Origin: Poecilobothrus nobilitatus
Lineage: Eukaryota > Arthropoda > Insecta > Diptera > Dolichopodidae
Assembly: GCA_947095535.1 (NCBI GenBank)
Contig: OX352774.1
Location: 264,465,843 to 264,529,842, forward strand
Length of the DNA: 64,000 nt
Direction: 5' to 3'
Position 1 is the first letter of the stretch, and each line of letters opens with the position of its first letter. Below, piece by piece: positions 36,881 through 48,745 of this stretch. A program made the translations under genes and the position numbers. Under the pieces are notes generated by a model. That model had not been told where the DNA came from. It did no database searches and worked only from the letters and a program-made list of their open reading frames with translations.

Positions 36881-38789
36881 AATATAGTAAAAATATATAA
36901 AATTTTCTAAAACAAAAATAAAGAATATATTGTATTATATTAGTATTATATATTATAAAATATCTTATTTAACAAGTTTAGGGTATACAAAATATCAGTT
37001 GAAAAGAATATTCTATGAATTTTCTTTTATTTTTTTTATTTTGTAAAGCATTTAACTTTTAAAATCCCCTAATAATAATTTCATTTATAAAAAAAACTAT
37101 GATGCTAAGATTTATCATGGGTTAATTAAAAGAATTTAATGGTTATTTTCCCAAAATTTTAATATTCATGCTTGGTTCAAACGCATCTGGAATATTCGAT
37201 TTAAGTATGGTCTCCATTCTGTGAAATTTACAGTTTAAGATTAAGTAGGGGGTTACATTTATTTTAATAAACGCATATTATTTCACATCCACATTATTTT
37301 TACAAGTTTTTTGCTTCTAACAATCACAGGACACTCTTATTAAACTTTGTATTATTTAATTTTAACAGTAAATTCTTTGAAAATTTCTTTTAATTTTGAG
37401 GTAATTTCTCAGTATAATTTTTCTTCTTTTAAAGAATTTTTTTTTTTTTGTAAATTAATCAATAAAAATATTCATATCATCCGATAATATTTTAATCTTC
37501 ATTATGTTATTCATAAATTTTAATTTAAAAATGAAACCATTAAAATAGATACGTCTTTTTATACTCTTAGCAACATTTTGAAAGGCTTTCGTAATTTTAC
37601 AAGATAACTTAAACAAATCATTATAACATTTTATCAGCTCTTTCTTCTACTAAAGACACGCTTTTTTACTTTGAAACCAGCGCCCTGTTATGTATTCATA
37701 TACATTAAAAGGAAAAAAAAAACATTTTTTTTTTTTTGTTTTAAGATTTCCCTCTTAAAAAATTCCCATTTCATTCATAAATGCACGTTTATTTATTTTT
37801 TTTTTTTTTTTGAAAATTTTATTCTTTTGTAAAAGCAATCATGAAGAAATAATGAAATTATTATAATATTAAACATTGAATATATAAAAAATTTCACCAG
37901 CTTCCCGAATTCATTTACATTTTATTCATAATATCCACCCAGCACTCGCCATGCCAATAGAACTTAACTTTAAAAATAACATATGCAAATTGTTTTCTCA
38001 TTTCCTATTGAATTTTTCTTTTTGTTTTTATTTCTGGTTTTCTGTTTTAACTTTCAAAAAGAGAAAAACCTCTCCTTTTATGTTGATTAGTAGCAATATT
38101 AGTAGAAATACCAGTCAAAGCTGTATTTATTAAAAAAATATTTTCTAATATAAAAAGAAAAATGATAACGACAAAAAAAAAAAGGAAAAAAAATGTTTTT
38201 TTTTTCCTTACATTTTTAATAAACACCATCATCAGTCTTATAAGTTACTTTCAATTCAACCCTATACCACCAACTTACCAATTCCAAAGGAACCACTATT
38301 TAATCAGTGTTTTAATGTTTTTCTGTTGTTTTTCACTGTTAAGAAAGATTTTTTTCTTTGAGTTTTGTAATTTTCACCCCTGCTTTGAATTATTTTTCTC
38401 TTTGTGTTTTTAACAACGAATCGTTTTACAATTTTACTGCTATTATCAGCCATTTCTTGTTTTTTAGTATTTTTTTTAATAATAGAAATGGTCTGAGAGT
38501 TCCCCTGTTCAATTAAGATACTTTTTTCCGGTTAAATATTATGAAGTTATTCACCTTTGATTTTGTAAATTTTTTTTTTTTTGCAATTTCCCATCCCTGT
38601 TAATTTTTATTTTATTTTTTTGACATATCTAATAAAGAGCCCAGTATTTTTATGTGGAACCCCTAACACAAAATAAAAAAAAATTATAAAGAAACAAAAA
38701 TGTTAACTTTTACTTTCATTTTACAGTTATATAACAGTGAAAAGTTACAAGAAATTGATATAAAAAACAAAATGGTATAATGTAAAATC
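36881..38789. other. AT-rich non-coding stretch
   Basis: There is no recognisable gene. Overlapping short frames on both strands around 37951-38413 lie in T-rich DNA and contradict one another. Confidence 0.5.
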
Positions 38790-39115
38790 GTGCGTTTTTC
38801 AAAGGCGCACATTTTCAAAACGACAATAAAAGCATTCTAGAATATTACGACTAAAATTTTGACTAAATTTTTTTTTAAGGTATAAAAAATTTTCCGTAAG
38901 GTAATTTGTGTTTATTCATTTTAATATAGGGCTTTTGTAAGTTTTGGGATTTTATGCAATTGTTACTTTTTTATGAAAAATGTATTTTTACATGAAAAAT
39001 TGCATTCTATATCTCAAAAAGTGTAAACGTTTTGTAAACATACGAACGAACGGACAAAGTGATACTAAAAAATACAAAGTTAATTTTTTTCAAATTTTTT
39101 AACAATGTCCTAAAG
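38790..39115 (+). repeat. Dispersed repeat A, copy 4 (short, degraded)
   Basis: It carries the CGCACATTTTCAAAACGACA block at 38805, and then AAAAGTGTAAACGTTTTGTA with a decayed ACGAACGGACAAAGTGATAC tract at 39041-39060. Most of the internal region is missing or strongly diverged. It ends about 140 bases before repeat B copy 2. Confidence 0.65.
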
Positions 39116-39254
39116 AGAAGGTAAGGTATAGACAAACAAAAAAATAGACTACAAAAAAAAAAAATTATTTTTACCCTCTTTATTAAAAACCATTTTACTG
39201 CGATACTGTTCCGTTGTCTTTCATTATTGTATCCGTACAATATGAACATTTATT

Positions 39255-39930
39255 TTTCAGGATATAATAAATTATCCATTACGTTTGTGACACTTTAAAT
39301 AAGACGAGATAGATGTGGAAAAGTTTATATTCAGCATTGAATTCTAAGTTAGTTAACTCCCATATTCCGTACTCCCATTCCTCCGTCAATCCGCACGTTA
39401 ACTCAAAAAATAAAGGAGTTAAGAGGCTGATATTTTTTTTTATGTGACTTTTGCAAAATTGTTTGTTTCGCTATTTAAATCTAGTATTTTCGGCCGTCGA
39501 GTTCGAGTAGCTGACATACCACTTCTTTCTTTATATGGAAATAACTCAGGGTCTATTGAAGCTAGGTATCTGAAATTTTGTAAAAAGATGTCGAATTGAA
39601 TGCTACAAATTTCTGTAAATTTATTGTGCTAGAGCAGCAGGTTCAAGTAGACGGCACATCAAAAGTTTACATAAATATATCTCATCTGTACTTAACGTAC
39701 TTCAGATACTAAAACATCTGAAATTTTGTAAAAGATGATTAAGTTTTATGGAAGTAGAATATATAATATTATTACGTTCATATGGGTATATACGGAATAT
39801 ATATTTATATATATATATGTATATAATATATGTACATATATTATACGGAATATAATATATATTACGTTCATACGGGTATCCCAGAGTTAACACAGTCTAC
39901 TCTACTGCACTCTTCCTCGTTTTTTATCGA
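39255..39930 (+). repeat. Dispersed repeat B, copy 2
   Basis: The head ACGTTTGTGACACTTTAAAT is followed by GAATTCTAAGTTAG, TCCTCCGTCAATCCGCACG and TTAACTCAAAAAATAAAGGA. Two modules start at about 39498 and 39637. They carry TATCTGAAATTTTGTAAAA and end at CAGTCTACTCTACTGCACTC, an end shared almost exactly with copy 3. A TA-rich insertion (39785-39850) flanked by ATTACGTTCATAYGGGTAT words interrupts the tail. Confidence 0.82.
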
Positions 39931-40397
39931 ATTTTTTACTGAAAGGAAAAACATTTAAAAAAACCGTAATTTTTTTTCCTTTTATTAAATCAAATGATTT
40001 CTAATCATCTGTTCTTTTTTTTTTAAATATTGTTAATGAAACGAAAAGATTCATCGTATTGGTATTTACAATATTTCCTTCCTTGCTTTATATGTCTTTA
40101 ACTTTTAACTGAATTGTTCCATGTTCAGCCATGTTCTTTTCAAAAAAATATAACTAATTATTTATTTAGAAGTATGTTTTTAAATAGTTAATTTCTATTA
40201 TTAGTTTACATTAGGCTGTAAAATTAATATAAGTAGATCAAAAGTAAATTAAGAGTATCTCGAATTTCTAATAAAAGTTCAAGTTCAATTTCAAAATTGA
40301 ACAAGTCTAAAGTTTTAATTCATTATGGATTAGTATGTTGGTTTATAAGTAAATTCGAAGTTATATAATATGTGGAAATAAAATGACGAATTGAAGA

Positions 40398-40565
40398 TGT
40401 TAGCAGTAATTTTTTTTTTTGTGCTACCTTGCCTTTTCAGGCGTGGCTATAAATGCCGTAAAGGAGAATAACGCTTACGACGTGTGGTAACCCTCGGTGT
40501 TTACAGCGTATTTTTTACGCTCTTACCCGCTAGGCCGCCGAGGCCCCTGTGTTAGCAGTAATTTT
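40398..40565 (-). mobile_element. tRNA-derived SINE, copy 4, with 16-bp target duplication
   Basis: The minus-strand head GGGGCCTCGGCGGCCTAGCG and GGTAAGAGCG (A-box region) is followed by TACGCTGTAAACACCGAGGG, a degraded B box, and the body ATTTATAGCCACGCCTGA. It ends early in GCAC plus a poly(A) tail, without the GTGGCAGAG block that copies 1 to 3 carry. The perfect duplication TGTTAGCAGTAATTTT lies on both sides (40398-40413 and 40550-40565), so the short 3' end is the true end of this insertion. It is probably the youngest of the four copies. Confidence 0.88.
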
Positions 40566-40917
40566 ATTATTAAACGGAACGGAAATATTGCAGTAACGGA
40601 AATATCAATTTCGAAAGAAAATTTTGGTTTGTTCAATGACAAGTTATGGACCATCTCTATGGTTCTCCCAAAATATAAATATATCGTAAAGTTTTAAAAC
40701 TATCATCGAGTGAGCAATAGGGAGATATTCTAGTTAGAATAAATAGAGACAATGATTTGGTATTAATAGTCAAACATAACAAAACTCTTATTCGGTTGTA
40801 TAATTCGCAATCACAAATATGGTATGCAAACAACTTATTGTGCAACATAAATTTCATCAGTAAAAAGTGTATTTATAAAATGCTTTTTAAAGCACCAATC
40901 AATCAAATGTTTATCGT

Positions 40918-40983
40918 GGCTGATACATATTAGATTGATGCATGCAGCCAGGCTAATAAATATTAGATTGATGCATGCAGCCA
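40918..40983. repeat. 33-bp tandem duplication
   Basis: Two head-to-tail units (40918-40950 and 40951-40983), each starting with GGCT and ending with TTGATGCATGCAGCCA, differ at two of 33 positions. The unit holds the palindrome TGCATGCA. It lies in unique-looking DNA downstream of SINE copy 4. Confidence 0.93.
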
Positions 40984-43900
40984 ACGCAGGATATATAGAA
41001 AGCGTTTTAGAGAATTAATCGTAGATATTAAATAGTTGATAAAAATCTATAGAAGAATTAAGCAAATAAATTTTACCATTTTAATCTTATAATAACAATA
41101 TAAATTATATGATAATGTTTGATACATGGCAAATGCTATACATGGTGTTGGATAATATAATTGACTTACTACTGCCTAATAAATTAATTCATACATAATA
41201 GAACTGTAATCTACCAACAAAAGCGATTTTGAGGTGGAGTAAAATTTTCTATGAGGATGTTTTGCGAAGGAGACGTCTTTAATGCATAACTATACAGTTC
41301 AATTTATTTGTGTAAACATTTTCAACTTTTTAGTTCTACTTCTACTTTAGCTAAATTAACTAAAAGACCGGATATTGGAAAGTATTTTTTTTTTGTTTCT
41401 TTTCTGTATTTTTAATTAAGATAAAAACTAGTAAAAGTACAAAATTTCAAAATGTTTTTTTTTTTTGAAATTAGCGTAGATAGGAAATAAATATCACGCT
41501 TAACTCTGACTATATTTGAAAATTTGCATTTAATGTTAATTACAGAATTTACATATTCATTTCCTTACTACGATAAAATTAGACTACGTTTAAAAATTTA
41601 GCATTTAAATAATAATTTTAGAATACAAAATCATATTTTTGACAATTGCTGGTACGCTGAAATTTGTACAATATATTTTTTTTTTTAAATATACCCGCAT
41701 TTCGGTTACAAACGGCATGTATTTTGTTTTTCCTTCAACTAAAATTCGAATTAACTTTAAACAAAAGCCAAAGTAGATAACTTTAACATTTTTTTCTTTT
41801 TCAAACGTTATTCTTTTGATTCATTCTCATTAACAATGGAGGTAAAAAATAAAATGATGATTGAATGATGATGTGGTAAATTGTAGAGGAGTGAAGGTGA
41901 CGCTGGTTGGTCTCTTTGGTGTTGAGAACTTTTTAATAAAACAAAAAAATATAGGACTTAAATGCCAAGATGACAGGAATAGAACATTCAAAGTCTAATG
42001 ATCTACTTGTGAGAAGAGTATTACAGACTTTTTGACTATTAAGCAAAAAAAAAACAAAAAATTAAAAGACAGTAACAAAAAAAAGAAAAATTATTATTCT
42101 ATCGCATATTGTTATGCAAAAGATATGTTATAAAATAACAACAACACAGTTTAGATATAGACAGGGGGAAAAATTCAATCTTGTTTAAAAAGGAAATTAT
42201 TGTAAAAAATTTTACAAAAATAAAAGGAAATGGTTTTTTTTTCTGCCTTTAAAAATTGAAAAGAAAAAAAATTTGGTTTTATCTGAAAAAAAAAAAAGAA
42301 AATTTAAAACAGGGAAAAAATTTATGGTAGATTTTTTTGTCTTTTTCATTTTAAAGTGAAATTTATTTATAAGAAAGATTTATTTTTAGTATGGATTTGG
42401 TTTTTCTTTTCTTTGGTTTTTTATTAACTAAAGTGAAGTTTTTAAATTTTTCATTTCAATTTTTTATTTACTGTCATTTTTATGTTGGTTGTTGTTAATT
42501 CAATGTAAAGTTTCATTTAAATGGGATTTTTATGTTTTTATAATATATAAAACCTGTACAAAGTTTTAGATTTTTATTTTGTTTTTGTTTTTGGGAAATG
42601 ATCAAAGTAAAGTCCATTATTTTAGGTTTTACATTTTACTTTTAATTCATTAAGGAAAATGGAATTATTTTAAGATGTTTGTTTTTTTTTTTTTTTTCAA
42701 TTTCATTATTTTTTAATTAATAAACAAAAGTTTGAAAGAAAACATTTTGAAATTGCTAAAGAATAAATGGTTTCGTTAGAGGTACAAAGCTTTAAAAGAT
42801 TATTTAAATTTTGATACAATTTTTTTTTTAATATTTAAAATTAAATTTAATCAAAAAAAAAAATAATAGATTTAATTTAAATGAAATTCTTATTTTTTGC
42901 AATATACAAAACCTGTAAAAAAATGTTCTTGGTCTCAATATTGGAAAGGTTTAAAGGTTGGTAACAATTTATTAATTTTTGATTAGAATGGACTCTACTG
43001 AATATTAACGCTGCATTTTGTTAATCTAATATTGTTTTAATGTACCTATACCCTATTCAAGGCTAATTTTGTTTCATAAAATTTTGTAACAAAAAACCAA
43101 TTAATTAATTTCTTTCAAGTTTTTGATAGTATTAAAGTCCTATATATTTCATTGTATAGGGCCATTATATAAGATGATAGATGGTGTACAAAACAAGTAA
43201 TATTTATGTTTCATTTTCATAGTTTTGTACAATAGCTACAGCCGAGTATTGAAATGATTTCAGTAATATGAAGTTTTTAATTGCGATTTACTTCTAATTT
43301 GCTATAAAAATATTTTAAATTCTTTTCGTTTTCACTTTTTCACTTCTTCACTTCTAATGCAATTTAAGATATTCATTACATTTAGATATTTCCATCAGTA
43401 CTAGTAGCAATTATACAGTTTACATTTACTACTTATACTAGATATTCCATTTTTACATAAACATAATTTTATTACAGTTAGTTGTCCTTTAATACATTTC
43501 TAATAATTTCCTTATATTTATTAAAAAAAAAAATAAATGAACTAATCCTTATTCTAAAATTAAAACAAAATCTATAATAATATGACCTACTTGTATCATT
43601 GTTATTACAAGTTAATTAGTAATAAATCAATAACTCTTCTTTTCTATGGAGCATGATATTTATCTAAGATTAAGATTAATATAAAATCAGTCAATTAGCA
43701 TTAAATTTGTCACTATTGAAATTAGCATTCAATCAACTTGTCACTATTAAAACTTCTACTATACTGTAACTAATTTAAAAAAAAAAAAAAAGCATTTTAT
43801 TATATTTATTATAAAGGATAATTTCCAGGATAAAAACAAAAAAAAATAAAAAATAATAAATTTCTTCAAAAATATACAATATAGTAATGTCTTTAAAATA

Positions 43901-46900
43901 TTTTCATACTATAACACTTTTTTATTATCTTAAAATTCTTTATGAATTAATTTTAATTCAAGTTCCTTATTTTCATTCAATTTCTATTGAAAATTTTTTT
44001 CTTTTAATAAAGAAGAAACAAAAAATATTTTGCTATATTATTTTTTTTTTTAACAGAAAATTATTCAACTGAATCTAAGAAAGGCGATGGTATCTAAATA
44101 CTTTAATCTTTTCATATTCAATCATAAACATAATAACCGAAAAAAAAAAAAAAAATAAAGAGAAACAAAAGAAAATCTTTATAATCGCATCTTTTCATCA
44201 TTAAATATATAAGTTTTTTCCCTTTTTTTTTTATAATAAATGTTAAAGACCCACAAGATACAAATTATAATATTAAAACATTATCAATAAACCATCATCT
44301 TATCATTTTTCTGTAGATAAATTGAATAAAAAAAAAAAAACTATTAAAACTTATTAAGAGGGCAATCATAATTTCATATAATGAAAGAAATCTATTAACG
44401 ATTACTTTTTTTTTTTTTTTATATTATTTTCCCACAAAAAAATAAATAAATTAATTAATATCTACAAGATAGTTAATTATATTATCTGAAATATCTTCCT
44501 TCGCCTACTAAACAAAAAACAAAACAAAAAAATTATGAAATAAAAATAATAAAAATAAATTAATAAATGTTAGTAATCATAAAGATTCATTCAATGATTG
44601 TAGAAATAAGGAATACGAAGGAATGGAATATATTAATTTGAAAGTAACAAGTAGTAGTAGCAGTATAAAAGTAATCAATTAAAATCTATAAACATGTCCG
44701 TTTTAATAAAACAAATTCACAATATAAAATATACCAATATAATAATTTACAAATTATAATATATTATACTCTGTTCTGTACATATATAATGAATTTATTG
44801 GATATATGGTCTATTGATGATTATGATGTAGTCATAGCACATTCTAAAACAATAATAAACCTATAGATACTAATTTGTGTGTTGAATAAGAACGAAAAAA
44901 TTCCACCTCATTTAGTTTTTGAAGTGGAAATAAATTTATACGCTACCATATCCTCATCCATTCCCATTTAATCTATGTAATCATCTATCAATAAATTGAG
45001 AATTAAGTACCACCATCACCACCATCTAACACCAGCTATTAAATGAATAAAATAAAAAAATTGAAATCTAATACTATATATAAACTACATTATCGAATTT
45101 GGTATGTTTATGGTTATATGTCAACAATATAAATAAGGGGTAGATAATGTAACATTATTATCAAATAGCAAATACAGTATATACGAGTAGTTACAGATAT
45201 AGTATAGTTGATTTGGTGTTATTATAATAGTGCTGATGGTTGTTATTTATTTTAAGTTTCATTTAAAAGATATTCCATTTTTAACACTAGAATAATAAAA
45301 TTTAATAAGTCTAGTCAATTTGAATGTTTAATGTCTTATAATTCTTCAGATCCTTCTCTCATTTACAACCTATTTAAAAAAAATGTTTTATTTTTCTTAG
45401 GTGTTGTTGCTTAGATCAAGCCTGAATATTTACCTTATTAAGTCATTATCAATAAATAAATAAATAAATCGAATGAATAGCAAAAAACAACATATTTATA
45501 CTCGAACCTTTCTGCTTGAATTTTTATTTCATAAAATTTTACATAAGTAAATATGTGAGTATATGTGTGCGTATGTTTTTGTCTTTTCCTTAAATGTCAA
45601 TTTGTCTGGATGTAATATAAGACAAAAGTGAATATCTGTCAATAATTTTCATGTAATCTGATAACACTTTACAAAATATATATTTATTATGAACACACGT
45701 AAATACATACATATTATGTATGTATATATGATCTTATATATAAATTTGAAATCCATTTTGTTTAATGTTTTATTAGTGTAAATACAAAAGTGAACAAAAA
45801 TGAACAAATATGAAAAAAAATTAAAGATACAAAATATATTTAATCCACCCCTACCATAATATTATGTTTGTTTTTTTTTTTTTTTGTAAATCTATATATG
45901 TCTTATTGTATTGTATTTATTATTATGTTATCCTTCATTTGTTTTATTAGAATTTCAAAATAGTTCTTAACAACATTTTGAATAGTAATTATTGTTAACA
46001 CCCCCCATTTATCTATGATATATATACATAAAATATCTGTAAACATTACTATATATATTATATTATTATGTATAATGGTCATTACATTTACATTTCATGG
46101 GGCACTGTAAATATTAAAAACAATAAAAATCATATGTAACACCACCTATACACAATATTTTCTACCCTTAGTTTTATTCATATCTAATAAATTTATCTCT
46201 ATTGAATTTCAATGAAAAAACCAAAAAAAAAAATAAAAAAAATAAAAACAAGCAAACAAAATCAAAGGTTCTAATTAACTGACAGAAAAAATATATCTAG
46301 TACCTATATATATTTTGGAATTGTAATAAAAGTTGTAATTTTTGACATGAAATACAATACAAAAAATACTGAAAATAATGAACCAAATAAAAATGTATTT
46401 ATTATATTTTATACACTGGTATGCAAAATAGTATATGCAGAAATAAATTTTTAATTTAATGAATAAAAAATGTTTGTTTACTTAAATAACATAATAAAAT
46501 TCAATGATAAGCAAATCTGTAAAGCAATCAACCTTTCACCATAAGAAACGTCCAAAGCTAAGCCATGAATCACTAAATTGTTGTCAAAAGACTTTTGATA
46601 AGAATTTCTATAGTCAAACATTAGGATTTCCGAACATTATATATAATTTGACATTTGATTCCCGAAAATTATATCTGATTTGCAGCTACTATAAAAGAAT
46701 TATTTTCGGTCTCCTAAATGCGTTATGAAATTTTTTATATCTCAATAGTTTATTTTTTAAATTATTCAATAACTTTATAATTTTTTCGGAAGCCCTAACA
46801 GTGTTTATTAAAATCTGATATACAAAGTAGAAAACGGTCTTAGTATCTAGGCCCTAGGACTTAACATCTAAAAAGGGATTCCACTTATTCTACGTTTTAT

Positions 46901-47668
46901 TTTTTTTTTATATGGAAAACCATACTTTCATTTCTGAAAGTCATTGCTAAGTAAGGTTAGATGTTTGAAGAAGAATATCAACATCTTGTGTTCTAAGTAA
47001 TTCTTTCAATACCCTCTTTTTATACTGCTACACGAATCCATAAATAATTTTTAAGGTTATATCAAACTAAGCTATTCATGACATAATATCCAATCAAAAC
47101 GAAAATAAGTGTAGTTATACAGTAGCAGAAAAAACGCTTATAAAAGACAAAGATCCAAAATAACTTTAAGGTAATTAATTTTAACGAAACAAAAGTAAAA
47201 ATCAAAAAAAAAAACAAAAAAAAATTAAAAAGAAAGAAAATCCGATTTTAATAAGGATATTGTTCACTGTTTATAAAAAAAAAAATAATTATTAGAAAAT
47301 TTAATATCCTTTGCATTTTTATTTTGAAACAATCCTTTTTAAAGGTTAAGAAAGCGGAATTGAAAGTGTTGAATGACAGCTTAATCTTATTTCTTTTGTT
47401 AATTTTTTTTTATTACAATACCTTTTTATTGTAATGAGTCTCTTGTTGAGTATTAATTACTATTGAGAGTAATTTTTATTTCCTGTATTGTACATAACAT
47501 AAATAAAAATAATTTTATAGAAATTAACAGATTTAAATCAAACTTTATTTATATACTTTTTGGCTATTGTAATATAGAATTACACTTCTTGAGTGTTTAT
47601 GGTGAAGCGTTGAAGTATATTCTGCTCCTGACAACAACTTCTACTTTGTTATACTCATAGGATCGTAG
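40984..47668. other. Long AT-rich non-coding stretch
   Basis: About 6.7 kb without a supported gene. Poly(A)/poly(T) runs and AAAT-type simple sequence are frequent (for example 43770-43790, 44141-44155, 44407-44420, 46222-46260). A 74-codon frame at 46504-46728 has more varied residues than most others here, but no domain that I can name. CACTGGTATGCAAAATAG just upstream at 46415 resembles the ends of some Tc1-like elements. Confidence 0.5.
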
Positions 47669-47739
47669 GCATAAAGTAGAGCTTGAACTCTAACCTAACT
47701 TTTTTAAACAAAAATACGAGTTCAAGCGTACTTTTATGC
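47669..47739. repeat. 71-nt inverted repeat (hairpin-forming)
   Basis: The left arm GCATAAAGTAGAGCTTGAAC plus TC (47669-47690) pairs with the right arm GAGTTCAAGCGTACTTTTAT plus GC (47718-47739). Eight terminal base pairs next to the loop are perfect, and the whole stem has only a one-base bulge and a small mismatch. The loop is 27 bases. Arm length, size and loop are in the range of a small-RNA hairpin, but pairing does not continue outside the arms. A tiny MITE relic is the alternative. Confidence 0.55.
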
Positions 47740-48044
47740 ATTTGACCAAAAAATAAGGCATATTTTCTTAAGGATATATATAATGTATAATATGTGGCCC
47801 CTATATATTACGGCTTTTCATTAGGTTAGTTAGATTAGCTTAAAATACTATTTTTTTTTTATTATCTGATATAAGTACCCTATTGATCTTCATAATAGAT
47901 ATAAGTTTCATAATTGTGTCAGATATTTGCTTAATCCAAGCATTAGTTATGTTGTTAATTTAGTGAGCTATCACAATTAGCTGAACAAGTCATTATCTAC
48001 AAGGCTAGGTATGTTAGTAAATGATGTTAGATGTTAGAGAAGCT

Positions 48045-48384
48045 TAATACTTACCGGTTGTTACCACTGTTAACAACCTCAACATACGCGAAATAGGCTC
48101 AAATTTGCGGTTATCTGTAGTGTTGTTTGACACATAAAAAGCTCGACCGCTCGACCAAATTATTCGGATTTGGAAGGAGTTCAAGTTAATTAAATAAAGT
48201 CTTAGCTTCATGTAGAATCAGCCGAAGCAAGGTTGCGTAAAGCGAAACGAAGAAATCTTTTTTGGACTGATTCAATACGTGAAATGTCCATATCACAATA
48301 CGGAGGCCATACTTGGTTTGAGTATTCAAGTATAGATCTTACATAAGTAGCAAAAAGTTGCTTAGTGATAATACAAAATCCTTG
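48045..48384 (-). pseudogene. LINE fragment: C-terminal region of a non-LTR reverse-transcriptase ORF
   Basis: From 48384 down to 48211 the minus strand is open for 58 codons. It includes KQLFATYVRSILEYSNQVW, PPYCDMDISRIE and SVQKRFLRFALRNLA. This is the hallmark stretch found after the palm in jockey/CR1-type LINEs (LEY...VW.P....DI.RIE.VQ.RF). A TGA stop follows at 48208-48210. Further on, in another frame, LYLINLNSF and then RKFEPISRMLRLL match the family's later R...L.LINL..L.RR and P....+LR blocks. It is therefore a truncated, broken copy. Base use is closer to coding than that of its neighbours. It is directly followed by repeat B copy 3. Confidence 0.85.
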
Positions 48385-48439
48385 AACTTGTATACATAAT
48401 ATAAAAATCTCTAAAAATAATTCAATGTCCTTAATTTTA

Positions 48440-48745
48440 ATATTTTATGAAAGCCATACAACGTCCTCCTTTATATGGAAATAACTCAGCATCTGATGAA
48501 GTTTGGTATCTGCTACTTTGCAAAATGTTGTTGAGTTACAGACCAATAACTTCTATAAAATTTGGTTGTGCTGATGCAACAGGTCCGGTTAGGTATCATA
48601 CAATTTCCAAATTTAACGACGGCACTAAAATATCTGAAATTTTGTAAAAGATGATCAAGTTTTATAAAATTATATTACGTTCATATGGATATCCCAGAGT
48701 TGAAAAAGTCTACTCTACTGCACTCTTCCTAGTTTTTTGTAAAAA
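48440..48745 (+). repeat. Dispersed repeat B, copy 3 (5'-truncated)
   Basis: It begins inside a module (TTTATATGGAAATAACTCAG at 48471) and has AAATATCTGAAATTTTGTAA at 48626. It finishes with CCCAGAGTTGAAAAAGTCTA and CTCTACTGCACTCTTCCTAG, nearly identical to the end of copy 2. The head found in copies 1, 2 and 4 is absent. The start lies within about 60 bases of the LINE fragment. Confidence 0.8.
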
